Shown piece after piece: positions 17,258-25,364 of a stretch of DNA of 64,000 nucleotides. The stretch covers positions 309,136-373,135 of the forward strand of contig CAJNDS010001735.1 in the NCBI GenBank assembly GCA_905221605.1. Direction: 5' to 3'. The notes below the pieces were generated by a model. The model ran no database searches, was not told the DNA's origin, and worked only from the letters and a program-made list of their open reading frames with translations. Each line of letters opens with the position of its first letter. Within the stretch, counting starts at the first letter, position 1. This DNA comes from Symbiodinium natans (Eukaryota > Sar > Dinophyceae > Suessiales > Symbiodiniaceae). The position numbers were made by a program, and so were the translations under genes.

Positions 17258-17954
17258 ATGCCACCAGGACCACGCGACGGCCTTGCCAGGGTTCAGTCAT
17301 ATGCCAGTGGTCCTTAGCAGGCAGCTCAAGACAACCATCGACGAAATTGAGCACACGACCCTGAACCGGAGAGCCTTGAACAGGGCGGACATCTTGCCCA
17401 GGGCCTTCACACCACACACCGCCCCCGGAGAAATCTGAAAGCTTAAACACAAGATTAGGAGTTGGGCCGTTATGGGAGTCACGATGAGGCTCAGTGGGAA
17501 TGTCACAAAAGATGGCAAGCGAAGTGAACACCGCAGACGGCCGGCGCTGTCGAACGAAAGCACAGAGGACCTGCGCGACTTTCGGGAAGCGAGACACATT
17601 GGCCCGAAGGCCCAGCACACCCCCTCTCCGGTACAGACCAGTGAAGAACGAGCTGCCCGACGCCGCCTTGTGAGGGGCCTCGTGTGGAAGAAGCTCCCAC
17701 AGGGAGAGCACAGAGTGAGGTCCAATGAGCTTGCCCTGGAGAAGTTGCTCAGCAAGTTCCTCAGGATCACTGAAAGAAGTACATGAATTCAGGGAGGTTG
17801 GCTCAGGAACGAGGGAAACCGGGGGCTCAACCGCAACACGGCGCACAGATTGACTGACCACAGCGGGAGCCTCAGCTCCAGTTTCCTCATTTGGCAGAAC
17901 CGCTGTCAACACGGGCTCATCCGACGTTGAATCAGCAAGCTCCGCCTTTTGCAC
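16746..17954 (-). CDS. TET/JBP-like 2OG-Fe(II) dioxygenase fused to cytosine-methyltransferase-like domain (YR element)
   Basis: 402 codons in frame with the Gag-like ORF, separated from it by one TGA and two sense codons. Residues about 100-240 form a 2-oxoglutarate/Fe(II) dioxygenase: AVFTSLAIFCDIPTEP, then HRDSHN (H157, D159), GGGVW, and H216 or H218 before EPWQGRRVVLVAY (R226 or R227). HRDxHN and H...R-V-x-L-V-x-Y follow TET/JBP proteins, which oxidise 5-methylcytosine or thymine in DNA. Residues about 289-402 begin a Rossmann methyltransferase: IIEVFSGMSRLSACLKQLGF, AVDH and GIWFAPPCGT with C358 where C5-cytosine methylases have their catalytic PPC. The rest (GVENPRQSLYW) lies in the next frame. 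Polyprotein expression is likely. AlkB-like activity is the main alternative for the first domain; the methylase may be catalytically divergent. Confidence 0.75.
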   Translation of the reverse strand: MQKAELADSTSDEPVLTAVLPNEETGAEAPAVVSQSVRRVAVEPPVSLVPEPTSLNSCTSFSDPEELAEQLLQGKLIGPHSVLSLWELLPHEAPHKAASGSSFFTGLYRRGGVLGLRANVSRFPKVAQVLCAFVRQRRPSAVFTSLAIFCDIPTEPHRDSHNGPTPNLVFKLSDFSGGGVWCEGPGQDVRPVQGSPVQGRVLNFVDGCLELPAKDHWHMTEPWQGRRVVLVAYALPHMPSVKLEVPQALLELGFPLPPDFLPALSDVPPLSNPAPEPTQVPDMSSRPPFIIEVFSGMSRLSACLKQLGFDAVAVDHKRVPGAACHVHLVDLCTTEGVELVRRWLAMPNCVGIWFAPPCGTASRAREIKGVPGPPPLRSEKFPNPAAAGWAGPSPCHLGKPAL

Positions 17955-17960
17955 TGACTG

Positions 17961-18791
17961 TCACTCTTTGTGATCCCGGATGGGATGCGGTTGGAAACAC
18001 TTGCAACACAGGTGCTTGCGGGGACACGTGGCGGCGGAACACTTGCACTTGTCCCCATGCAGGTTGTAATCGAAACAGAGGGCCTCACCCGTAGGGGCAT
18101 TAGCAACGCCTCCTTTCTGGAGAATCTCTTTGGGGATACGGGCGGTGAGGGAAAACTTGCCTTTGCCCTTGCCACCGCCTTTGGGGCTACCTTTGAGCTT
18201 CTTTTCCCCCGGCTCGAGCTTTCGCTTGAGCTCACGGCGCTCTTTATTTCCATTGCCCTGCTTCTGTGGAAGCGGCATCAAGGCCATGGAGACGTGGTAG
18301 CTTTCAAGTGCTGAGATCAACGCATCATCCATTGGGAAACTTCCGTCTGTGGCTGCACGCGGTTGAATACCGAGTTCGATCAGGCGGACGAACACTTGCC
18401 GATCGGCTTCCACCAATTGTGCAACAGAGCAGCGTGCAAAACCTGGAGGGGGTTCCCGGTGAAGGTTGCTGAACAGACGGGAGATGTACTTCTCATAGGC
18501 AGTGAAGGTGAGGCACTGAGCAAACACATAGGCAATGCCCCGACGACGAAGGGCCTCCTGGACTTGCAACGCGCTATGAGTTGGCATACTCATGGCATCA
18601 TCCGTTTCCTTGATCACCAGCTTGGAGCTTTCAAGTTCTAACTGGCGGGATGCACCTGTGGAGTGGGTGACTTCGTGTGTCCTTGATACACATCGATCAG
18701 GGCTGAGGTACTTCAGCTGATTGGCGGACTCCTGCCTGACACAATCTTCCAAGACACATCTCCCGGGCTCCATGCCGCCCTCAATCAGCAC
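17961..18791 (-). CDS. YR-element Gag-like protein, main part, with CCCH zinc finger
   Basis: The frame runs 276 codons to a TGA at 17963-17961. The first codons overlap a second frame that carries the N-terminus (18785-19153), so the true product probably joins both by a -1 shift near 18800 (RLQHLR, then LPGVLIEGGMEPGRCVLEDC). The middle is helical (ALQVQEALRRRGIAYVFAQCLTFTAYEKYISRLF). A Lys/Gly-rich tract (LKGSPKGGGKGKGKF) precedes a C-terminal finger, C-x9-C-x6-C-x3-H (from CFDYNLHGDK), then C-C-x2-C and H residues. This layout suits an RNA-binding capsid-type protein. The TGA is in frame with the downstream dioxygenase frame. Confidence 0.7.
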   Translation of the reverse strand: MLIEGGMEPGRCVLEDCVRQESANQLKYLSPDRCVSRTHEVTHSTGASRQLELESSKLVIKETDDAMSMPTHSALQVQEALRRRGIAYVFAQCLTFTAYEKYISRLFSNLHREPPPGFARCSVAQLVEADRQVFVRLIELGIQPRAATDGSFPMDDALISALESYHVSMALMPLPQKQGNGNKERRELKRKLEPGEKKLKGSPKGGGKGKGKFSLTARIPKEILQKGGVANAPTGEALCFDYNLHGDKCKCSAATCPRKHLCCKCFQPHPIRDHKE

Positions 18792-19153
18792 GCCCGGAAG
18801 CCGACCCTAAGGTGCTGCAGACGCCGGTCCCTTTCCGCCTCCGGCATTTTCCTGGAGGTACCTTCTGGATCAGAAACTTGCAGGCGCAAGTCAGCCAAAA
18901 CCAACGTCTGCGCCTCAAAGACAAGGCGGCGTACACATGCCTTGCCAGCTGCATTGGCTCCAGGTGTGGTAGCTGCACAGAATGCATTGAAGGCTGACTC
19001 AGGGATGACCTGGCCAGGCTGACCCACAGCATAAGCCAGTTGTCCCAGGCTGGTGAACCCACCGACACGAAGCTCAGCTAGCACATCATCGGGGCATTTG
19101 ATCTCGCGGGCGCGCTGGACGAAGTGGGCCTCAGACTCAATCAAGGAAGACAT
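18785..19153 (-). CDS. YR-element Gag-like protein, N-terminal part
   Basis: 122 codons from an ATG at 19153 (MSSLIESEAHFVQRAREIKCP...). The segment is helical (DDVLAELRVGGFTSLGQLAYAVGQPG, then a region rich in Ala and Leu) and ends in a charged stretch (KMPEAERDRRLQHLR). It overlaps the next frame by 7 bp. No named domain; assignment to Gag comes from order and continuity with the CCCH ORF. Confidence 0.65.
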   Translation of the reverse strand: MSSLIESEAHFVQRAREIKCPDDVLAELRVGGFTSLGQLAYAVGQPGQVIPESAFNAFCAATTPGANAAGKACVRRLVFEAQTLVLADLRLQVSDPEGTSRKMPEAERDRRLQHLRVGFRAC

Positions 19154-19594
19154 GGCACGGAGAACTACGCTGCACAGTCAAAGAGGAAGCCACACCTGAT
19201 CACATCACATGCGCAACATGGTAGAAAACTCCGTACGAACACCACACAACTCAGTGTACCACAAATAACATGTCCGCATTCTACGACTGCGAGCCTGGTT
19301 TTTGGAACATCACATGCACAATCCCAACACTCACATGCTGAATATGTGGCCCCTGGGCCCCCCCCATTGCCCATAAAGCCCATTGGCTAGGCATTGGCAC
19401 CATGTGCCACAAGGCTCATAAGGGACCATGTCCTTGCCTTGACTTCAAAGAACCGACATCTAGCCGGCAACAGCAAAACTGCATCTCACGTTTCCTCACA
19501 TTAGCCCCTGGGCACATGTCGCTACCATGTAGCAATCTCTTTTCTTCGCCATAGCGATCGGAAACGAACACATCCTTCTCCCAACCACACCTCA
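19154..19594 (-). other. Noncoding spacer between YR and Gag-like genes
   Basis: About 440 bp with no credible ORF. It is locally AC-rich and could hold the promoter or leader for the Gag-Pol transcript. No promoter motif can be assigned. Confidence 0.5.
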
Positions 19595-21778
19595 TCACAG
19601 GTTGCGTTTGCATGTGCGACACTCCGGATTCATAAGATCATCCTCAGAAGGCAAGACATACATTGCCGTGCGCGGGCGCCCACACACAAGGATGTTGTCG
19701 CCATAAGCATGGTGAAGAACTCCAGATCTGGAGTGTTTTACCCATGTACCAGTGCCTTGTACAGGGTTCCCGCTAGGAACAGTCGCCCGATCATCAGCAC
19801 GCACGGGGTCAGGTGAGGTTTGCGATTCACTCGAACCCGACGACTCACTCGAGCTATCGGAGGAAGATGACTCCTCCTCACCGGAGCTTTCAACCTTGAT
19901 AGCAGGTGTCAACGAGGCACTAAGGTATGCCTGAGTCGGCAACAAGCCCTTGCCCTGCATTGGCCCATCCGCGGACGGTGGCTGCGGGGGGAACGCCCAC
20001 ATGTGTCCCCGAGGTGCATCAGGAGAGAACTCAAGCTGTCTGATGGCGTCCATGACTGTTTCCAGCTCCCTTACGGGTCCCATGCTCAACTCCACAGAGT
20101 ACACAGCCTCAGTTCCTTCAACCGCCGTGACATGTCTGCCCAAACATGAGCGGACTTCCTTCTTGGCCCCAGCCTTGCTGGCCCAAGAGATGCACGTTCT
20201 TTTCAAGCTGTGTGAGGAGACCGCCTTGTCTTTAAGCACAAGCCTTAAGAAAGTTGAGACTTCCTCGGCCGTAATGGCCCTGCGAGCCAACACGCCACTG
20301 GCTAGAGGTGGACGGAAAAGCGCAGCACCAACATGCCCTTGCAACAGCAGACCAACCTTCTCAAAGGCACACTTGCACGACTCAAACCATTCATGATCCG
20401 CAATTCCACGCAATGGAATCAAGATTGGGAGCAACTGCGCGACCCTTCTGGCTGCCCTTGCAGTTTTATGCTGCTTAACCCGGATCACCACATAGCCATC
20501 TCGACCTTCTCCATCCACGTCCACGTATGCCACCTTACGGAAGTCAGATTGTCTAGCACGTGCATACAAGCACAAAAGGCAATATCCAGCAAAGGCTCGA
20601 TCCCAATCCGATGTACCGTGTCCATTCAACAGGGAATGAAGGATACGAACTTGCGCCACAGTGAGCGGGGGTGCTTGCTGGAGGTCTCCAAGGTTAGCCA
20701 ACATACGCTCAGCTGCACCAACACACTTGCGGCTTATTTTGCAAGGGATGTTAGTTACATCCATCACGAAGTAAGCAAAACGCAGGGCGGACAAGAAGGA
20801 AGAGGCTTTGGACGGTGGGGCCTGCGAACCATCCAGGAACTGCATGTACCTCCAAAACATGTCATCAGTGAAAGGGTCGAGGTTTGCACCAACAATGGTA
20901 TCAAACCACCTCAAGAACGTGAGAATGCTACCTGCTCTCTTGGAGGCTGTTCCTGCGGCCCTCGACCCAATACATGCTTCCAGCGCCTGTGGATCGACTT
21001 CGCACTCAGGGTGCATCTTGCGGTTCCTCCGCATAATCACGATCCACTTATCAACCGCAAGCCTCACCGCTTTGCTTTGCTGGGCATCAACGTCAACGTC
21101 GGAGAGGACTTTGAAAACAGATGACGCAAGGTCTCCAGGCACGACCGGCTCCTGTGGCTCATCGAACGAAGCGAATGGCTTGCACGGAAGCGACTGGGGG
21201 GTCCAGACTTCCGCTTCACGCATAGAAAGGGGTGGCATTTTAAGCTCCGAAGACACCGAGGACTCGCCAAAGATTGCACTAACAGCAGGCAGCTCCCAAG
21301 GCAACACAACATCAGACAGGCCCCCATCCGCCAACCGTACAAAGCTGTCGGCAAACACATCACCCACCGTACGCGCCATTTTTGCAGGAGGCTCGTTGAC
21401 AGACGGTTTCTCAGACTCGGACACCTGAGAATCTTCCCCCTTGGCGTCATGGTCTGCTGACTGGCTCAACAAATCATCACGCGCACATGACCGGCATGAG
21501 GTATGCTCAGAGCTGAGTTCAGACACTTCAGGGTTGACGTCGACCATAAAGTCTTCCACCGCCGAAACAGGGGAGTTCTCATCGCCCCAATCTAGGTCAT
21601 CGACTTCTGCATCCAACGGCTTTGGCAACCGCAACAACGGCCCAGAGGACTTCACACCAGCCCCAAATGGGGGCAACTCAAGGGGGACGATAGGAAGGAC
21701 TGGTGGTCCATCATCTTCGCTGACATGACCGACCGAAAAATCATCCCCCTCTATATCCGGCAAACCGTCCGCAGACAT
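19595..21778 (-). CDS. Tyrosine recombinase of the YR retrotransposon
   Basis: 727 codons. Residues 1-190 are acidic and Ser/Pro-rich. Residues about 225-330 resemble a SAM-like, helical core-binding domain (DVDAQQSKAVRLAVDKWIVIMRRN...). The catalytic domain follows: LLCLYARARQSDFRKVAY (Arg box, about residue 400), VIRVKQHKTARAARR (Lys), SSHSLKRTCISWASKAG (H-x-x-K in place of H-x-x-R), LGRHVTAVEGTEAVYSVELS (His and nucleophilic Tyr, about residue 560). The tail is a Ser/Glu tract and a small Cys/His region (WVKHSRSGVLHHA, LVCGRPRTAMYVL, CRTCKRNL), possibly a zinc ribbon. YRs of this class insert a circular cDNA by site-specific recombination, fitting the missing duplication at the element ends. 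The gene is intact. Confidence 0.87.
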   Translation of the reverse strand: MSADGLPDIEGDDFSVGHVSEDDGPPVLPIVPLELPPFGAGVKSSGPLLRLPKPLDAEVDDLDWGDENSPVSAVEDFMVDVNPEVSELSSEHTSCRSCARDDLLSQSADHDAKGEDSQVSESEKPSVNEPPAKMARTVGDVFADSFVRLADGGLSDVVLPWELPAVSAIFGESSVSSELKMPPLSMREAEVWTPQSLPCKPFASFDEPQEPVVPGDLASSVFKVLSDVDVDAQQSKAVRLAVDKWIVIMRRNRKMHPECEVDPQALEACIGSRAAGTASKRAGSILTFLRWFDTIVGANLDPFTDDMFWRYMQFLDGSQAPPSKASSFLSALRFAYFVMDVTNIPCKISRKCVGAAERMLANLGDLQQAPPLTVAQVRILHSLLNGHGTSDWDRAFAGYCLLCLYARARQSDFRKVAYVDVDGEGRDGYVVIRVKQHKTARAARRVAQLLPILIPLRGIADHEWFESCKCAFEKVGLLLQGHVGAALFRPPLASGVLARRAITAEEVSTFLRLVLKDKAVSSHSLKRTCISWASKAGAKKEVRSCLGRHVTAVEGTEAVYSVELSMGPVRELETVMDAIRQLEFSPDAPRGHMWAFPPQPPSADGPMQGKGLLPTQAYLSASLTPAIKVESSGEEESSSSDSSSESSGSSESQTSPDPVRADDRATVPSGNPVQGTGTWVKHSRSGVLHHAYGDNILVCGRPRTAMYVLPSEDDLMNPECRTCKRNL

Positions 21779-21796
21779 GGCAGCACGAAGAGGTCG

Positions 21797-22138
21797 TCAA
21801 CCAGGCAAAGACAGGAGCTGGCGACAGCACGACTGCACCCAATGGGCAGCAGCACTAAAGCGGCCCCAATCAGACAGCGTGAGGCAGAGAAGGAACCGGG
21901 CCCCTTCACTCCGACTAAGAAGGAGGCCACGGAAACTAGGCTCAACAATGTAGCTGAAAATATCAGGTGGCGCTTCTAAGCAGCGCTGAAGTGCAGGCAC
22001 GTGGAAGTGCAAGGGTCGAATGCGAACAGGCGCAAAGACAAAGGACGGCACAGGCACCCGAAAATCGTCGGATGACGATGTGGAGGCACTTGATGCAGAC
22101 AGGTCCATCCACTTCCCGATCGCGGGAAGCTTGCACAA
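21797..22138 (-). other. Upstream open frame, in frame with YR, function unclear
   Basis: A 113-codon open stretch ends with TGA at 21799-21797, in the same frame as the YR gene that starts at 21778. The composition (Arg, Phe, Leu, Ser) is not clearly protein-like. It may be leader sequence or an N-terminal extension broken by one stop. Confidence 0.3.
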
Positions 22139-22194
22139 AACTAAAGTCGTAGCACCTGGTTACGAGCCACTAGACTAGAACGCGGCCTCCAACC

Positions 22195-22399
22195 TCAAAA
22201 ATTTTGCACTGAGCTGCAGAGCCAGTGCTGCACACACATCTTCCAGCATATGCAGTTGCAAATCGTCGTTGGCAGTACCAAGCGTGACAAGCATCAGAAA
22301 CTTTTGGGCTTCAAACCAAGACCAAACGGCACACCGTTTTTCTTACAGACAATTTGGTAGCAAACGATAAAACACCATTCGCTCGCGAACAGTAAGCTT
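22195..22399 (-). repeat. Split direct repeat A1 (5' terminus of YR element)
   Basis: 205 bp matching A2 at 1942-2146. It borders the resumed S2 kinase-like gene at 22400 and marks the 5' end of the element. Confidence 0.9.
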
Positions 22400-23503
22400 G
22401 AGTGGGAACTTTTTGCGCTGGCTTTAGATTTCTGGCCCCAGGTCTGCCGGAGGTTTACCCTCCAGGTTGAGGTTCCTGGACTCCCAGCTCAGGACCTGCG
22501 GGCCTTTACAGTCGAGCGGATGGTGGCCCCCATCCGCCCGACACCGGACGGTTCATTCCTCCAGATGTGCATTATGATGTGCTTCTGGTGTGGACTTCGC
22601 CTTCAGGAGGGGTACCTCCATCCCCGCGACCAAGGGGAGCATAATTGGGGGTACCTGGGAATGGCCAAGTACCACCGGTTGACAAGCTTGGACGTGGCCA
22701 ACTGGGGCACCAGAGAGCACTACGGTTTCCCCAGCATGACCCGGCTCGTCTCGTTCTTCCGGTGGTTTGACCAAGACTCGCCCACCCTGAGCAGCAAAGT
22801 CAAGAGGTGGGTCAGCCTCCACCATGCCAGCATCCCCATGCTGGCAAGCTTGTTGCTGTGGGAATTAAAAACCATGGACATGGTGTTTGTCAAGGCTCTC
22901 ATCGACATGAAAGTCCTCTATGAGTTGCCGTCGCCAGACTATGGGCTCGCGCGACCCCTCGGCAACATCATGGAGGAACCTCGCTGGGAGTTGGTCCCAC
23001 TCAGGGAACCACCAGCTGAAGCAGCCTGGGAGGTTGCATCCTCCCAGCGAGGATAGCACAGAGGTATCATCCTCGCTACCGGAGCGGAACCCTGACCGCC
23101 TCCCTCTGACAGCCTGCACAAGTGCACCAAAGGCCTTGAAGGACCTTTTGTCAGGAGGTTCCTAACCTCTCATGAGGTACCAGCCTCTGGTAGCATCCCA
23201 AAGAGGATGATAAGCTGAGGTCCATCCTCGCTGCCAGAGAACACCCCTGGCCGACTTCCTCTTGCGGTTTGCACCCACTGCACCAGAAACCCTGAGGATC
23301 TTTTGCCAGGAGGTTCATTCCTCTCATGAGGTACAACCTCTGGTAGCATCCCAAAGAGGATGGTAGCTTAGGAGGAGGTGTTTTCCTCCCCCTGTACTAT
23401 AGGGCCAAAAGGGCCATCAGATGTGCCGGTACAGAGGCACGGTTTTCACAACCCAAACACCAAGAAGGTGGATTGCATTCGTTCGCTCAACTCGGAAAAA
23501 AAA
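22400..23503 (+). pseudogene. S2 kinase-like unit, 3' fragment after YR insertion
   Basis: Resumes with EWELFALALDFWPQVCRRF, exactly where the 1286-1618 fragment stops. It carries the kinase-like core HPRDQGEHNWGYLG and LDVANWG and a segment MVFVKALIDMKVLYELPSP that the paralogue at 25365-26745 has lost. After the frame ends (about 23056) comes a roughly 450-bp 3' tail, shared with LINE B, closing with GCTCAACTCGG and A8 at 23496-23503. The host copy was thus cut in two by a 20.8-kb insertion. Confidence 0.8.
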
Positions 23504-23525
23504 TTGTACCTGGGTTGAACCTGGG
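23504..23525. repeat. Iterons between S2 and S1 units
   Basis: TTGTACCTGGG and TTGAACCTGGG sit between the A-run of one unit and the SL relic of the next. Confidence 0.75.
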
Positions 23526-25288
23526 TTGGCTCAAGGCTCTCGGCTCGAGTGAGAAGGCAAGTGGTAGGCCGCTTTCAGGTCGGGGTAGCCGCCTAGATGC
23601 CATGGAGCCCACCCTCTAAGAGGGATAGCCTGGCTATCATAACCTCAGAGGTGAGCCGAGAGGGAAGGTGCATCCTTCGACTGGAGCGAACTACCAGGGC
23701 AGGGCACTTCCGCGATGCCTAGTCCCTGGAGCAGAGTTTCAGCGAGCATGCAAAACAGGGATGCCTTCCGTAGGCCTCGTGGCCAAGGGGCACCGAGGCA
23801 GCAGAGAGGCGCAGACCCTCTGACCCGAACAGATAGGGGCAAGGGCCGGCGGGCAGGGATCAGCCCAGTATGCTCGGGGGGACCGCAAGGCACGGTTAGT
23901 AAGAGAGTGAAAGCAGGAGCTGCGGCGAACTTGAGCAACTGGTCTGTACAGCCTGTTGCCACCGCTTGCAATCCCTGGAGAGCTGGAAGTTAGGGAGCTG
24001 GAAGTTTGGGAGTCTGCAGTGGCGATTAGGGAACGTGATGTAGTGGCCAATGGGCCAAAGCACATGCCCCTTCCGGAAGCCTGCTACATGCAGAAGCCTG
24101 CGACATGTACCGGGCAACGCCAACACTGAGTATTAGCCAGTGTAAGGACATGGCTTGAGTGTGAGGTCAGTCTGGCAGCTTCTTCGTGACTCACACAGCC
24201 AGAGGTTCATCCTCTTGAGATGAGTGGTATATTGGGCCCTCCGGACCTCTGTCAATGCTGGGAATTGCCCAGTCCTACCAGGCTTAGGTTCAGGAGTTTT
24301 CTTTGTCCACCTAGGCCCTAATGCCTGAGACTCATCTGCAGTAAATCCACACCGACCCTGGGGTTAAGGATGGTGCCTTCCCCGGGATCCCAGACACTGT
24401 GGCACTTGTGAGAGGGACAGCTACCAGAGGCGAGATCCCCTTCTCTAGGTGCTACCTGAGGTTTATGTTTCTGGGTTTGGCTTCTGCTCGGCGTCGTTCC
24501 CTGCGCCAGTGCACTTGTGCCTGGGAAATCGAGGGAAAGCGTGGCCCCGCGCCTTGTCGAGGGGAGGTCGTCGACCCTGCGCCAAGGATAACGAGTTGAG
24601 GGGTGCAGTGGCCTAACCCGGTGATGTAAACCCAGTTTGTCAAGTGGTCTCATCCACCCTCGCACGGGGTAATTAGGCATGAGGTGCTTTCTGGAACCCT
24701 CCGCACAGTGACCTGGAGTGCCAGACCAGAACCAGGAGTGAGGAGGTGGCGTCCTCGGGCTGTGAATTGGCGGACTTCACTGCCCAGAACCCACATTGCT
24801 GCGTGCTGAGCAGATATGGCAGATTTCCCTCTCAGCAAAGCAGACGGACAACCCTGTTTAGAAGGGCCAGCAACCAATTTGTACAGGTAATTGGTACCTG
24901 TGGCCGTGGGGTCGCAGGGTGTTTAGTGCAGAATTTCTTGCTGTGCACCCAGAGGGCTGCCCTCTTACTGACACGAAAGGGATGTGGGTAGAGAAAAAGG
25001 GCTACCCCAGAGACTGGGGCCCCTGACCGAGTAGGGAGAAGAGGAGCGGATGGTGGAGCTCGGTGGAGCTTAGCAGCAGCAAGAGGTGCCACCCTCTAGT
25101 GAGAGGCTGAGGCAAAGACCTCGTAGGATTGAGGTCACACCCTCAGTAGTAGTGGTGCCAGTAGCAGAAGGCTTTACCTGTACAGTCGCCTCTGCTGCTC
25201 AAGATAGTGTAGTGGTACATAGCAGTACGGACTCCGGTCCCAAACACCAAGACGGTGGACTCGCAAACCAATCTCAACTCGAAAAAAA
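23526..25288 (+). repeat. S1 unit copy b (full length)
   Basis: Starts with tandem SL-like relics (TTGGCTCAAG, GCTCTCGGCTCGAG) and ends with CAACTCG and A7 at 25282-25288. At 1763 bp it is one of the fuller copies and is diverged by scattered substitutions from the near-identical group c, e, g, h. No conserved ORF. Confidence 0.85.
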
Positions 25289-25364
25289 TTGAACCTGGGT
25301 TGAACATAGTTTGAACCCGGGTTAACCCAAGTTGAACCCAGGTTGAACCCAGGTTGAACCTGGG
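25289..25364. repeat. Iteron array
   Basis: About seven head-to-tail and inverted 11-bp iterons between S1 copy b and the S2 unit. Confidence 0.85.

Larger units (their letters stand above)
1619..22399 (-). mobile_element. YR (DIRS/Ngaro/PAT-like) retrotransposon with split direct repeats, carrying a nested LINE
   Basis: Read on the minus strand the element is A1 (22399-22195), genes, B1 (2356-2147), A2 (2146-1942), a 113-bp spacer and B2 (1828-1619). A1 equals A2 and B1 equals B2, the split-direct-repeat architecture of PAT/Ngaro-type YR retroelements, which integrate through a circular intermediate without a target-site duplication. Gene order is YR, Gag-like, dioxygenase plus methyltransferase-like, RT, RNase H. 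YR before Gag is unusual: described families usually place YR after Gag or at the 3' end. Without the nested LINE A the element is about 9.05 kb. The junctions share only CTT with the host site, as expected for YR integration. Small frameshifts and one in-frame stop suggest a recently active but now imperfect copy, unless some are recoding signals. Confidence 0.85.

Noticed and set aside
21797-22138. Separate gene upstream of the recombinase
   Set aside because: In frame with YR but low protein-likeness and ends in TGA; kept only as an unclear leader frame.
22553-22825. Reverse-strand ORFs over the S2 kinase-like region
   Set aside because: They are shadows of the sense frame, whose motifs are kept in two paralogues.
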